Origin: Pseudoduganella namucuonensis
GTDB lineage: Bacteria > Pseudomonadota > Gammaproteobacteria > Burkholderiales > Burkholderiaceae_D
DNA length: 64,000 nucleotides
Reading direction: 5' to 3'
NCBI RefSeq assembly: GCF_900116645.1
Contig: NZ_FPBO01000001.1
Span: 194,416-258,415 of the forward strand
This document shows positions 38,260 to 50,175 of this stretch, piece by piece (the first letter of the stretch is position 1; each line of letters starts with the position of its first letter). Position numbers and translations under genes: made by a program. The notes beneath the pieces are model-generated. The model had not been told where the DNA came from and searched no databases. It worked only from the letters and a program-made list of their open reading frames with translations.

Positions 38260-38841
38260 ATGTCAGTCAATCTGCAAAAAGGCCAGAAGATCTCTCTGGA
38301 AAAAGAAGCCGGCGGCGCGCTGTCGCGCGTGGTGATGGGCCTGGGCTGGGACGCCGTGAAGAGCAAGGGCTTCTTCGGCTTCGGCGGCGGCAGCGCCGAG
38401 ATCGACCTGGACGCCTCGTGCATCATGTTCGACACCAACAACCGTCCGGTGGACGTGATCTGGTTCCGCCAGCTGAAAAGCCGCGACGGCAGCGTCTCGC
38501 ACAGCGGCGACAACCGCACCGGCGCCGGCGACGGCGACGACGAACAGGTCTCCGTCGCGCTGAACGACGTGCCGGCCGACGTGAAGAGCATCGTCTTCAC
38601 GGTCAACAGCTTCACCGGCCAAAGCTTCGCGCAGGTGAACAACGCCTACTGCCGCCTGGTGAACGCGGCCGACGGCAAGGAAGTGGCGCGCTTCAACCTG
38701 TCCGTGCAGGGTTCGCACTCGGCGCAGATCATGGCCAAGCTGTATCGCCACAACGGCGAATGGAAGATGCACGCGATCGGCGAAAACGGCACCGGCCGCA
38801 CCTTCGACGACCTGCTGCCGCAGATCGTGCCGCACCTGTAA
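38260..38841 (+). CDS. terD: TerD family protein (second copy)
   Basis: A 193-residue paralogue of the protein at 36955. It keeps VSLQKGQ-type N-terminus (MSVNLQKGQKISLEKEAGG), [30 protein letters not shown] and the NAADGKEVARFNLSVQGSHSAQIMAKLYRHNGEWKM tail, but has a Gly/Phe-rich insertion (KGFFGFGGGSAEIDLD, about 30-46) that the first copy lacks, as in TerZ/TerX subgroups. A GGAG site lies 6-8 bases upstream. It is the last gene of the cluster, before a terminator. Confidence 0.94.
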   Translation: MSVNLQKGQKISLEKEAGGALSRVVMGLGWDAVKSKGFFGFGGGSAEIDLDASCIMFDTNNRPVDVIWFRQLKSRDGSVSHSGDNRTGAGDGDDEQVSVALNDVPADVKSIVFTVNSFTGQSFAQVNNAYCRLVNAADGKEVARFNLSVQGSHSAQIMAKLYRHNGEWKMHAIGENGTGRTFDDLLPQIVPHL

Positions 38842-38889
38842 GCACATCGTTTTCCCGGGGCGCGTTGCCCATGGCGCGTTCCTTTCACG

Positions 38890-38921
38890 CGGCGGCCCGC
38901 CTCCTGGCCGCCGTTTTTTTT
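38890..38921 (+). terminator. Rho-independent terminator of the ter cluster
   Basis: An 8-bp stem (CGGCGGCC 38890-38897, GGCCGCCG 38906-38913) with an 8-base loop and eight Ts, about 50 bases after the second terD stop. Confidence 0.85.
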
Positions 38922-38974
38922 CGCCCGCGACATCTGTTAAGCTCTCGCCTTTTCCGGCGACGAGGGCAGGCATC

Positions 38975-39337
38975 ATGAAAAGCGGTTCCAGGGGCGGCCT
39001 GGTCTACTCCACCGAAGTCGGGCGCACCTGTCCCGCATGCCGGCGCGCGCTGGCCGAATGCGTGTGCAAGGCGGCCGCGCAGGCCGCGCCGGCGGGCGAC
39101 GGCGTGGCCAGGGTGTCGCGCGAGACCAAGGGCAGGGGAGGCAAGTGCGTCACCGTCGTCAAGGGCCTGGCGTTGGACGCCGGGGCGCTGGCCGCGCTGG
39201 GCAAGCAACTGCGCGCCGCCTGCGGCTCCGGCGGCACCGTCAAGGACGGTGTGATCGAGGTGCAGGGCGACCATCGCGACGCCGTCATGGCGCAGCTCGA
39301 AAAGCTGGGACACAAGCCCAGGCGCGCCGGCGCTTGA
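38975..39337 (+). CDS. SUI1/YciH-like translation factor
   Basis: A 120-residue bacterial relative of eIF1. An N-terminal stretch LVYSTEVGRTCPACRRALAECVC holds four Cys in a CxxC...CxC array that could bind zinc. The SUI1 core is RVSRETKGRGGKCVTVVKGL...GTVKDGVIEVQGDHRDAVMAQLEKLGH. E. coli YciH influences initiation fidelity and stress translation. It is monocistronic between the ter terminator and the SPFH promoter. Confidence 0.92.
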   Translation: MKSGSRGGLVYSTEVGRTCPACRRALAECVCKAAAQAAPAGDGVARVSRETKGRGGKCVTVVKGLALDAGALAALGKQLRAACGSGGTVKDGVIEVQGDHRDAVMAQLEKLGHKPRRAGA

Positions 39338-39344
39338 TGATCGC

Positions 39345-39391
39345 TTGACAACAGGCGTGCGCGGACCTAGAGTGATATCACTTTGATGTCA
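39345..39391 (+). promoter_or_regulatory. SPFH-operon promoter overlapped by TGATATCA sites
   Basis: Consensus TTGACA at 39345-39350, a 17-base spacer and TAGAGT at 39368-39373. A perfect 12-bp palindrome AGTGATATCACT (39371-39382) overlaps the -10 box and start site, followed by a near copy TGATGTCA at 39384-39391, 11 bases on from TGATATCA at 39373. The layout suits autorepression by the ribbon-helix-helix protein encoded two genes down. Confidence 0.6.
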
Positions 39392-39411
39392 CAACCGGAA
39401 GGGAGTCCAGC

Positions 39412-40287
39412 ATGAAGCCAGAGCACATCCGTCGCGAAACGGCGTTTTCGAGCACCAACGGCTACCTGGCGGCGGCCGGCGGCGTCGCGCTGGTCGTCCT
39501 GGCGGGGCTGGCGCTGCGGGGCGGCATGCATCCGGCCGTTTGCGGCCTGGCCGGCCTGGCCGGCTTGTTGAGCTTGGCCGGCCTGTACATGCTGCAGCCG
39601 AACGAGAGCGCCATCCTCACGCTGTTCGGCAAGTACATCGGCACCGACCGCAGCGAGGGCCTGCGCTGGGCCTTCCCGCTCTACATCAAGCGCAAGCTGT
39701 CGGTGCGCGCCCGCAATTTCAACGCGCCCACGCTGAAGGTCAACGACAAGCGCGGCAACCCGGTGGAGATCAGCGCCGCCGTGGTCTGGCGCGTGCGCGA
39801 CACGGCCCAGGCCCTGTTCGAGGTGGACGACTTCGAGCGCTATGTCGCCGTGCAGGCCGAGGCCGCGCTGCGCCACCTGGCCTCGCAGTACGCGTACGAC
39901 GAGGGCGAGGACCTGGCCGACGGCGAAACCACGCTGCGCGCCGGCATGGGCGTGGTGGCCGAGGCGCTGCGGCTGGAACTGCAGGCGCGCTTCGAGGCGG
40001 CCGGCGTGGAAACGCTGGACGCCAAGCTGACGCATCTGGCCTACGCGCCGGAGATCGCGCAGGTGATGCTGCGCCGCCAGCAGGCCGAGGCCATCATCAG
40101 CGCCCGCGCCAAGATCGTGCACGGCGCCGTGAGCATGGTGGAGGCCGCGCTGAAGGGGCTGGCCGAGCGCGACATCGTCGAACTGGACGCCGAGCGCAAG
40201 GCCGCGATGGTCAGCAATCTGCTGGTGGTGCTGTGCTCCGACAAGGAGACGCAACCGATCATCAACGCGGGCACGCTCTACAACTAG
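39412..40287 (+). CDS. SPFH/Band 7 domain membrane protein
   Basis: A 291-residue protein with two N-terminal hydrophobic segments (about 19-57) and an SPFH domain (about 60-235): [52 protein letters not shown], then an Ala/Glu-rich helical tail. SPFH proteins form large membrane-bound rings around proteases or transporters. No NfeD or FtsH partner is adjacent; instead a 63-residue ribbon-helix-helix protein follows after 12 bp. A GGAAGGGAG site precedes the start. Confidence 0.9.
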   Translation: MKPEHIRRETAFSSTNGYLAAAGGVALVVLAGLALRGGMHPAVCGLAGLAGLLSLAGLYMLQPNESAILTLFGKYIGTDRSEGLRWAFPLYIKRKLSVRARNFNAPTLKVNDKRGNPVEISAAVVWRVRDTAQALFEVDDFERYVAVQAEAALRHLASQYAYDEGEDLADGETTLRAGMGVVAEALRLELQARFEAAGVETLDAKLTHLAYAPEIAQVMLRRQQAEAIISARAKIVHGAVSMVEAALKGLAERDIVELDAERKAAMVSNLLVVLCSDKETQPIINAGTLYN

Positions 40288-40299
40288 CGGCGGAACGGC

Positions 40300-40491
40300 A
40301 TGGCGAGTCCTGGCAAGAAGGCGTATCCGCTGCGGATCGACCCGGCGCTGTGGGAGGCGTTGCAGCGCCTGGCTGCGCGCGACCTGCGCAGCGTGAACGC
40401 CGAGATCGAGTTCCTGCTGCGCGAGGGGCTGGCGCGGCGCGGGGTGAAGATCAACGGCGACGGCGCCGGCCGCGAGTCCGGCGAGCCATAG
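40300..40491 (+). CDS. Ribbon-helix-helix (Arc-like) DNA-binding protein
   Basis: A 63-residue protein with the MetJ/Arc fold signature: beta strand KKAYPLRIDP, helix ALWEALQRLAARDL, turn and helix RSVNAEIEFLLREGLARRG. It probably dimerises and binds short inverted repeats such as the TGATATCA pair at the promoter of the upstream SPFH gene. It looks like the antitoxin half of a toxin-antitoxin system, but no toxin gene is present: its partner is the SPFH protein. Confidence 0.82.
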   Translation: MASPGKKAYPLRIDPALWEALQRLAARDLRSVNAEIEFLLREGLARRGVKINGDGAGRESGEP

Positions 40492-40505
40492 CGGCCGCCG
40501 GGCCG

Positions 40506-43133
40506 CTATTCGCGCGCCGGCGCGGGGCGGTGGCGCAGGAAGGCCTCGCGGATGGTTTGCTTGAGGATGTCCTCGTCCCAGGGCTTGGTGAGGAAGCGGT
40601 AGATCTCGCCGCGGTTGACCGCGTCCAGCACCGATTGCAGCTCCGTATAGCCGCTCAGCACGATACGCATGGTTTCCGGATACATGCGGGCGACGGTCGC
40701 CAGCACCGATTTCCGGTCGCGTTTTTGCACCAGCTGGTCGCACAGGATCACCTGCACCGGCTCCATCGCCAGCAAGTCCATCGCCTGGTGCGCGGAGGCG
40801 GCGCACAGGATGCGGTAGCCCTCCCCGCGCAGCGCCCGCCGTATGCAGGACAGGAAGGCCTCGTCGTCGTCCACCACCAGCAGCGTGCGCACGGCGGTGG
40901 CGGCCGCGTCCGCCGGCGCCAGCTGCCTGCCCTCCTGCACCATGGCGTTGAATTCGGCGGCCGGCACCGGCCTGCTGAAGTAAAAGCCCTGCAGGTAGTC
41001 GCATCGCCTGGAGCGCAGGAACTGCATTTGCGCCTCGGTTTCCACCCCTTCCGCGATCACGCCCATGCGCAGGCTGTGCGCCATCGCGATGATGGCGGTG
41101 GCGATGGCGGCGTCGTCCGGGTTTTGCGTGATGTCGGTGACGAAGGCGCGGTCGATTTTCACGTATTGGAACGGGAAGCGCTTCAGGTAGGCCAGCGAGG
41201 AATAGCCGGTGCCGAAATCGTCCAGCGAGATGCGCAGCCCCAGGTCGCCGAAGTTGCGCATGGTTTGCTGGGCCGCCTGCGGATCGTACATCACCAGCGT
41301 CTCGGTCAACTCCACCTCCAGCCAGCGCGGGTCGAGCCCGTGCTCCTTCAGGGAGGCGGCGATGGTTTGCAGCACATTGCCTTCGCGGAACTGCAGGGCC
41401 GACAGGTTCAGCGCCACCGGCACGATGCGCTGGCCGTCGTCCCGCCATCGCGCCAGCTGGGCGCAGACGGCGCGTATCACCCAGTCGCCGATCGGCACGA
41501 TCAGGCCGGTCTCCTCGGCCAGGGGGATGAAGCGGTCGGGCGCCACCATGCCCAGTTGCGGATGCTGCCAGCGTATCAGCGCCTCGGCCCCGGCGATCTG
41601 GCCGGTGCACAAATCCACCTTGGGCTGGTAATGCATGGCGAACTGGCCGGCGTCGACGGCCTCCTTCAGCAGGCGCTCGAGATCGACCTTCTCGGCCAGC
41701 CGGGTGTTGAGCTCCTGCGAATAGTACTGGAAGCGCGCCAGCACCGCCTTGGTCTGCTTGAGCGCCGCCTCGGCGTTCTTGAACAGCGATTCGGCGTCGC
41801 TGGCGTCGGCCGGATAGACCGCCACGCCGAGGCGCGCCGACAACTGCACGGTGCCGCCCTCCAGCTCGATCGGTTCGCCGACCAGCTTGATCAGGGCGGC
41901 GCACAGCGCGCTGACATTCTCGTCCAGCCGGCGCTCGCCGGCCAGCGCGAAATTGTCGGCGCCCACCCGCGCCACGGTGCATGGCCGGCCCAGGTCCTCG
42001 GTCAGGCGCTTGGCGACCACGCGCAGCACCTGGTCGCCGCCATGGCGGCCCACGGTGTCGTTGACCTGCTTGAAGCGCTCCAGGTTGAGCGCGATGACGA
42101 AGGCGCCGCCGCCGCCGTGCAGCGCGCTCTGCTCGATCTGCGCCAGCCGGTCGAGGAACAGTTCCATGTTCGGCAGGCCGGTCAGGGCGTCGTAATACGA
42201 CAGGAAATTGGCGCGCTGCTCGTTGGCGATGGCCTCCAGCGCGAACGAGATGTCGCCCGCCAGTTCGCCCAGCAGTTTCTGTTCCTCCGCGTCGAAGCTG
42301 CCGGAGGCGCGCGCGTACAGCAGCATGGCGCCGATGACGCCGCGCGGCGCGTGCAAGGGCAAGCCCAGCAGCGACTGGAAGCCGCGCGCGCGCGCGTCGG
42401 CGCAACCCTGGCCGAAGGCGACGGCGCCGTGCGCGTCGTCGCACAGGGCGGTCCCGCCGCCGGCCAGGATGTGCCCGATCACGTCCGCCGCCGGCCCCTG
42501 CGCGCCCGGCGGCGCGCCGCCCGCGCCATCGCTGGCCCACTGGGCGATGCCGCCGTCGGGGCCGGCCAGGCCGATCCAGGCCAGGCCGAAGCCGCCGTGC
42601 GCCACCGCGATGCGGCAGGCCTCCTGCAGCAGCGCCTGCGGCTGGCGGATGCGCACGATGGCGCTGTTGGTGCCGCTCAGCACGGCGTGGATGCGGCTCA
42701 GGCGCGCGGTCTTGGCCTGTTCCAGCTCCAGTTGCCGCACGTAGTGCTCGAGGGTGGCCGCGCGCACCAGCGACAGCTGGTTGCGCACCCGCGCGTGCAC
42801 GATGGCCGGCGACACCGGCTTGGTCAGGTAGTCGACCGCGCCGCAGGCGAAACCGGCCGCCTCGTCGCCCACTTCGCCCATCGAGGAGACGAAGATGACG
42901 GGCGTGTTCTCGGTCAGGGGATCGCTTTTCAACTGGCGGCACACGGCGTAGCCGTCCATGTCCGGCATTTGCACGTCGAGCAGGACCAGGATGGGCAGGT
43001 GCTTGCGCGCGGCGGCCAGGCCGTCGGCGCCGTTGCGGGCGAAGGCCAGCGTGTAGCTGTCGCCCAGGATTTGTTTGAGCACGGCGAGATTGCTCGGCTC
43101 GTCATCGACGATCAATATCGGTCCCGGCAACAT
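40506..43133 (-). CDS. REC-GAF-GGDEF-EAL-REC signalling protein
   Basis: An 875-residue cytoplasmic protein. An N-terminal receiver (about 5-125, Asp in VLLDVQMPDMDGY), a GAF domain (about 165-310), a GGDEF domain whose signature is degenerate (RVGADNF in place of GGDEF, so no cyclase activity is expected), an EAL domain with intact AEALIRWQHP, DDFGTGYSSL and KIDRAF blocks (phosphodiesterase likely), and a second receiver (about 770-870, Asp in VILCDQLVQK) followed by the RpfG-style TELQSVLDAVNRGEIYRFLTKPW. The two receivers allow input from more than one kinase. It lies 2 bp after the hybrid kinase stop and is the likely output of the four-gene system. Confidence 0.93.
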   Translation of the reverse strand: MLPGPILIVDDEPSNLAVLKQILGDSYTLAFARNGADGLAAARKHLPILVLLDVQMPDMDGYAVCRQLKSDPLTENTPVIFVSSMGEVGDEAAGFACGAVDYLTKPVSPAIVHARVRNQLSLVRAATLEHYVRQLELEQAKTARLSRIHAVLSGTNSAIVRIRQPQALLQEACRIAVAHGGFGLAWIGLAGPDGGIAQWASDGAGGAPPGAQGPAADVIGHILAGGGTALCDDAHGAVAFGQGCADARARGFQSLLGLPLHAPRGVIGAMLLYARASGSFDAEEQKLLGELAGDISFALEAIANEQRANFLSYYDALTGLPNMELFLDRLAQIEQSALHGGGGAFVIALNLERFKQVNDTVGRHGGDQVLRVVAKRLTEDLGRPCTVARVGADNFALAGERRLDENVSALCAALIKLVGEPIELEGGTVQLSARLGVAVYPADASDAESLFKNAEAALKQTKAVLARFQYYSQELNTRLAEKVDLERLLKEAVDAGQFAMHYQPKVDLCTGQIAGAEALIRWQHPQLGMVAPDRFIPLAEETGLIVPIGDWVIRAVCAQLARWRDDGQRIVPVALNLSALQFREGNVLQTIAASLKEHGLDPRWLEVELTETLVMYDPQAAQQTMRNFGDLGLRISLDDFGTGYSSLAYLKRFPFQYVKIDRAFVTDITQNPDDAAIATAIIAMAHSLRMGVIAEGVETEAQMQFLRSRRCDYLQGFYFSRPVPAAEFNAMVQEGRQLAPADAAATAVRTLLVVDDDEAFLSCIRRALRGEGYRILCAASAHQAMDLLAMEPVQVILCDQLVQKRDRKSVLATVARMYPETMRIVLSGYTELQSVLDAVNRGEIYRFLTKPWDEDILKQTIREAFLRHRPAPARE

Positions 43134-43135
43134 GG

Positions 43136-46143
<3,008 letters not shown>

Positions 46144-46147
<4 letters not shown>

Positions 46148-46698
46148 GGTAGTTTCCCCTCTATCCGGTAGGCCACGTCCAGCAGGCGCGAGCTGATCTT
46201 CAGGCGGCGCGCCTCGGCTTGCGGCAGCGATACTTCGAAGCGGATGCGCTCGTCCACCAGCACCAGGTTGATGACGCTGCCGGCCGCCAGCAGGCCGGCC
46301 GACTCGGTCACCGTCAGCACCGGCTGCGCGGCCACGTTGTCGAGCAGGCCGCGCGCGCGTCGCGCCGCGCCCTGGCCGATGTACAGCAGTTGCAGGCCGG
46401 GCGGGACCGCGCCGGCCGCCAGCAGCCGCACCTGCACCGGGCGGTTTTTCAGCGGGTGGACGGCGCTGAGCTTTTTCAGTTCCTCGGCCAGGCCGTCGGC
46501 GTCGACGATGCCGATGACGAAAGGCGCGCCGCCCGCGGCCGTCTCGGCCGGCGGCCAATCGACATAGCTGGCGAATTTATAGACATAGGTGGCCTTGATC
46601 TTGTTTTCAGCGTCGGTCTGCGCGTTGTCGCCGGCGCGCGCGACGGCGGCCCACAGCATGGCGGCCAGCATCCACGCCAGGCGTCGCGCGGCGTTCAT
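46144..46698 (-). CDS. YfiR family periplasmic protein
   Basis: A 184-residue exported protein. The signal peptide is [22 protein letters not shown]. The mature part has the YfiR pattern: [106 protein letters not shown]. In Pseudomonas aeruginosa YfiR represses the diguanylate cyclase YfiN from the periplasm. Here the neighbouring sensor is a hybrid kinase with a YfiN-like input domain. It overlaps both neighbours by 4 bp. Confidence 0.92.
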
Positions 46699-48641
46699 GG
46701 GAAGCGCGCCGTCAGCGCCAGCGTCAGCGTGCGCTGGATGCGCACCGCCGGCGCCGGGACCAGGCCGTTCTCGCGGAACTCGACGTGGCCGCGGCGGTGG
46801 AACAGGTCGGCCGCGCTCAGGCGCAAGTCCAGCGCCGGCGACAGGCGCCAGCCGACGCTGGCGTCCACCGCCGTGTAGGCCGGCACCGCCGGCGTGGCCA
46901 GCGCGCCCACGCGGCGCGCCGCCACATCCAGTTCCAGCGCGGCGCCGAGATTCCATTTCGAGGCGACGCTGAACTGGTGGCGCGGATCGTTGCCGGGCGG
47001 CGCCACCGCCACCGGTCCCCGCAGGCGCTGGCGCTGCAACAGCAGGCCGGCGTCCAGCGTCCAGCCGGGCGCCGGCTGGTAGCTGCCCCACGCCTCCAGC
47101 CCGCTGGCGGCGGCCGCGATCTGGTTGTCGAAGACGATGGCGCCGTTGGCGCCCAGGGCCACGCTGCGCAGCCGGTGGTAGCGGCTGTGGAACAGCGTGG
47201 CCGAATAGGACAGCGAGGCATGCGCCATGCCGCGCCATCCCAGCTCGGCCTTGTTGGCCAGCTCGGACTTGAAACCGGGGCCGCCGGCGAGCGCGAACGG
47301 CGGCTGGGCCGGCGAGTACAGGTCGGTGTCGAGGCGGGACGGGGCCCGCACCACGCGCGCCAGGGTGGCCCACAGCGTGTGCCCGGCGTTCGATTTCCAC
47401 GCCAGTTTCACGCTGGGCAGCCATTCCAGCCCGGTGTGGTCGTTCGATTCCAGCCGCACGCCGCCGATCAGCCTCAGGCCCCGCGCCAGCTCGCGCTGCT
47501 GTTGCGCGTACAGGTTGGCCCAGTGCAGCTTGCGCCGCGCGGGCAGGAAGGCCAGCAGGGGGGAATTGCGCACGTGGTCGCTGGCGAGCCGGTAGCCGCC
47601 GCCGAGGATGGTTTCGACGCCGCCCGCGCCGGTCATCGTGTAGCGCAGCTCCGCGTCCGCCGTGGTGAGCGATTCGCCGTAGGCGCCCGGCACGTCGCGT
47701 CCGGTGTGGTCCAGATAGGTTTGCATGCCCAGGCGCGCGCCGCCATCCAGCGGGTGGTCCCAGCGCAGCAGCAGGCTGGCGCCCGAAATCGTGGTCTTGC
47801 CCGGTCCCGCCTGGCTTTCCGTGCCGCGGTAGAGATCGCCCAGCAGGCTGACGTCGCCGCGCGCGCCGTGCCAGTCGGCGCGGAACCCCGCCTGCTGGCG
47901 GCGCCAGGCGTCCGGCACGGCGTCGCCGTTCACGGATTCGGTGTGCCGCCAGCGGTCGGCGCTGGCGTAGAGGCGGTAGTGGCCGTCGCCCAGCGCGCCG
48001 CCGTGGCGCGCGGCCACGCCGCTGTTGTCGCCGCCAAATCCGGCCTGCGCGAGCGCCCCGCCGGACTTGGCGGCGTCGCGGGTGATGATGTTGATGACGC
48101 CGTTGACGGCGTTGGTGCCCCAGATGGTGCCGCCCGGACCGCTCACCACCTCGATGCGGTCGATATCGGCCAGCATGGTCGCCTGCGCGTCCCAGAACAC
48201 GCCCGAGTACAGCGGCGTGTACACGGTGCGGCCATCGATCATCACCAGCAGCTTGTTGGCGGTGCTGGAATTGAAACCGCGCGCGCTGATGGCGTAGCGC
48301 TGGGCGTCGATGCGCGCCACCTGCAGGTTGGGCGCCAGCCGCAGCGCCTCGGGCAGGCTGCGCGCGCCGGAGCGCCGTATCGCGTCGCCGGTGATCACAT
48401 AGACCGAAGCGGCGGCGTCGGCCAGCCGCTCCTCCTTTTTCGACACCGAGGTGACGCGGAAGTCGCCCAGCTCCTCCAGCGACATCTGGAAATATTCGTT
48501 GGACTGGGCCGCCTCCTGCGCGCGGACCGCCGCCGGAGCCAGCGCGCACAACAGGCCCAATGCGATGCGATACGGCGCGGCGTTGCGCGGCCGTGGCCGC
48601 ATGGCGCCGCCGCTGGTGCTGTCCTGTGTGGCTCCCGGCAT
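46695..48641 (-). CDS. TonB-dependent outer-membrane receptor of the YfiR-linked operon
   Basis: A 648-residue receptor. A signal region (IALGLLCALAPAAVRA) is followed by a plug domain (about 60-175: VTSVSKKEERLADAAASVYVITGDAIRRSGARSLPEALRLAPNLQVARI, INDGRT-like LLVMIDGRTVYTPLYSGVFWD, RIEVVSGPGGTIWGTNAVNGVINIITR) and a 22-strand barrel ending in Phe-Pro. SLEELGDFRVTSVSKKEE is the standard 'mature start' of receptors found beside YfiR genes. The ligand is unknown; no siderophore or B12 genes are nearby. It is the first gene of the four-gene operon; a second start at MRPRPR is possible. Confidence 0.92.
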   Translation of the reverse strand: MPGATQDSTSGGAMRPRPRNAAPYRIALGLLCALAPAAVRAQEAAQSNEYFQMSLEELGDFRVTSVSKKEERLADAAASVYVITGDAIRRSGARSLPEALRLAPNLQVARIDAQRYAISARGFNSSTANKLLVMIDGRTVYTPLYSGVFWDAQATMLADIDRIEVVSGPGGTIWGTNAVNGVINIITRDAAKSGGALAQAGFGGDNSGVAARHGGALGDGHYRLYASADRWRHTESVNGDAVPDAWRRQQAGFRADWHGARGDVSLLGDLYRGTESQAGPGKTTISGASLLLRWDHPLDGGARLGMQTYLDHTGRDVPGAYGESLTTADAELRYTMTGAGGVETILGGGYRLASDHVRNSPLLAFLPARRKLHWANLYAQQQRELARGLRLIGGVRLESNDHTGLEWLPSVKLAWKSNAGHTLWATLARVVRAPSRLDTDLYSPAQPPFALAGGPGFKSELANKAELGWRGMAHASLSYSATLFHSRYHRLRSVALGANGAIVFDNQIAAAASGLEAWGSYQPAPGWTLDAGLLLQRQRLRGPVAVAPPGNDPRHQFSVASKWNLGAALELDVAARRVGALATPAVPAYTAVDASVGWRLSPALDLRLSAADLFHRRGHVEFRENGLVPAPAVRIQRTLTLALTARFP

Positions 48642-48942
48642 CCCATCCCCCTTCTCATCGGCAATGGCTGCGCAATGCCGTCGGCGGCTGTTTTCGCGAC
48701 GCTTGCCGCCCTGGCGCGGGAGGCCGGGCCGCGATGCCGTCGTTGTCCATTAAACATGGAAACATGACGCGGATAAAGCCAAAGATGGGGAGTGTGGCTC
48801 GGCTGCATGGTTTGTGGGCGCCGTGACAATTGGTGATATTTCCTCGAATGATTTGTGCTTGCTGGAATCGCCGGAGTGCGTGCGCCGGGCCCGCTTTCGA
48901 ATTGCAATCCAGGCACGCCGGGGATGACAGGAGCGAAGCAAT
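48642..48942. other. Divergent intergenic region
   Basis: About 300 bp between the receptor operon and the acyltransferase gene. I see no gene, no strong inverted repeat and no clear sigma-70 promoter. It is lower in G+C around 48755-48860 than the flanking genes, as expected for a promoter region. Confidence 0.5.
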
Positions 48943-50097
48943 GTGCAACCATCACGGGTTTCCCTCACAGGCCATGGTTCAAGTTTGGTTTCCAACATCA
49001 GCGCAAGCCGCGCGCCGGGCCTCGACCTGCTGCGCGCCATCGCCATCATCTGGGTCATGCTCTACCACTACGAGAACTACGGCGGCCGGCTGGCGGCGTT
49101 TGTCGGGTACGGCTGGATGGGCGTGGACCTGTTCTTTGTGCTCAGCGGCTATTTGATCGGATGGCAGTTGTTGCGGCCTTACGCCGGCGGCGAGGTGCCG
49201 CGCTGGGGCCGGTTCTTCCTGCGCAGGGCGTTCCGCATCCTGCCGCCGTATCTCGCTGTGCTGGGGCTGTACGTCCTGCTGCCGGCGCTGCGGGAGCGCG
49301 AGGGCATGCAGCCCTTGTGGATGTTCCTGACCTTCGGCTGGAACCTGTTCGCCAGCTACGGGCCGAACCTGGCGTTTTCCCACGCCTGGTCGCTCTGTGT
49401 GGAGGAGCACTTCTACCTGCTGCTGCCGCCGCTGGTGTGGTTGCTGGCGCGCAGGCCGCGCGCCTGGAAGACGGTGTGCGTCATCCTCCTGGTGCTGGCG
49501 GGCGGCATGGCGCTGCGCGCCTGGCTGTGGCGGCACCAGGTCGCGCCGGTGCTGGACGTGCACAGCGGGGAGGGCAATATGTTCCAGCGCTATATCGAGT
49601 CGATTTACTACCCGACGTATACGCGGCTGGACGGCCTGCTGGCCGGCGTGACGCTGGCGGCGATCCGCGCCTTCCGTCCGGCCTGGTGGGCGTGGGCCAT
49701 GGCGCGCGGATGGCTGTTCCTCGCGCCGGGACTGGCGATGGTCTTCGCGGCGGGGTGGATATTCAGGGACATCTTCGGCTTCGCCGGCGCCGTGATCGGC
49801 TATCCGCTGCTGTCGGCGGGCCTGGCGCTGGTGCTGGTCGCTGCGGCCAGTCCCGCCACTTGGCCGGGCCGCGTGTCCATCCCGGGCGTCCGCGCCATCG
49901 CCGGCATGGCGTTCAGCCTCTACCTGATCCACAAGATGGCCTACCACCAGGTCCAACAGCATCTGGGCGCGTATCTGGACGGTTCTCCGTTGCTGGGTTT
50001 TCTAGCCTTCAACCTCGCGGCGCTGGCGGCGGGGACCATGCTCTACCTTTTGGTCGAGAGGCCCGCGCTAAGATTGCGGCGCAGAGTCGGCGGGTAG
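48943..50097 (+). CDS. Acyltransferase 3 family membrane protein
   Basis: A 384-residue integral membrane acyltransferase with about ten helices. Marks of the family are GLDLLRAIAIIWVMLYHY (His), GWMGVDLFFVLSGYLIG, FFLRRAFRILPPYLAVL, SHAWSLCVEEHFYLLLPPL and LIHKMAYH. Members O-acylate exopolysaccharide, LPS or membrane glycans. I use a GTG start at 48943, with AGGAG nine bases upstream; the ATG two bases earlier is out of frame. It stands alone before the GntR gene, so no specific substrate is suggested by context. Confidence 0.88.
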   Translation: MQPSRVSLTGHGSSLVSNISASRAPGLDLLRAIAIIWVMLYHYENYGGRLAAFVGYGWMGVDLFFVLSGYLIGWQLLRPYAGGEVPRWGRFFLRRAFRILPPYLAVLGLYVLLPALREREGMQPLWMFLTFGWNLFASYGPNLAFSHAWSLCVEEHFYLLLPPLVWLLARRPRAWKTVCVILLVLAGGMALRAWLWRHQVAPVLDVHSGEGNMFQRYIESIYYPTYTRLDGLLAGVTLAAIRAFRPAWWAWAMARGWLFLAPGLAMVFAAGWIFRDIFGFAGAVIGYPLLSAGLALVLVAAASPATWPGRVSIPGVRAIAGMAFSLYLIHKMAYHQVQQHLGAYLDGSPLLGFLAFNLAALAAGTMLYLLVERPALRLRRRVGG

Positions 50098-50112
50098 GGC
50101 TCACTGCCGGCT

Positions 50113-50130
50113 ATGTAGGACATCGTACAA
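50113..50130. promoter_or_regulatory. GntR operator upstream of its own gene
   Basis: On the minus strand this reads TTGTACGATGTCCTACAT, matching the site at 51095-51112 in 16 of 18 positions. It sits just upstream of a TATAAT at 50140-50145, in the -35/spacer region of the GntR gene starting at 50176, so it could mediate autorepression. Confidence 0.65.
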
Positions 50131-50175
50131 CCGGGCTGCTATAATCCCGACATCCTCCGTCCAATCGCTCACCCC

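Noticed and set aside
40300..40491. Antitoxin of a toxin-antitoxin pair
   Set aside because: No toxin-like gene is adjacent; the neighbour is an SPFH membrane protein, so I describe it as a DNA-binding partner instead.
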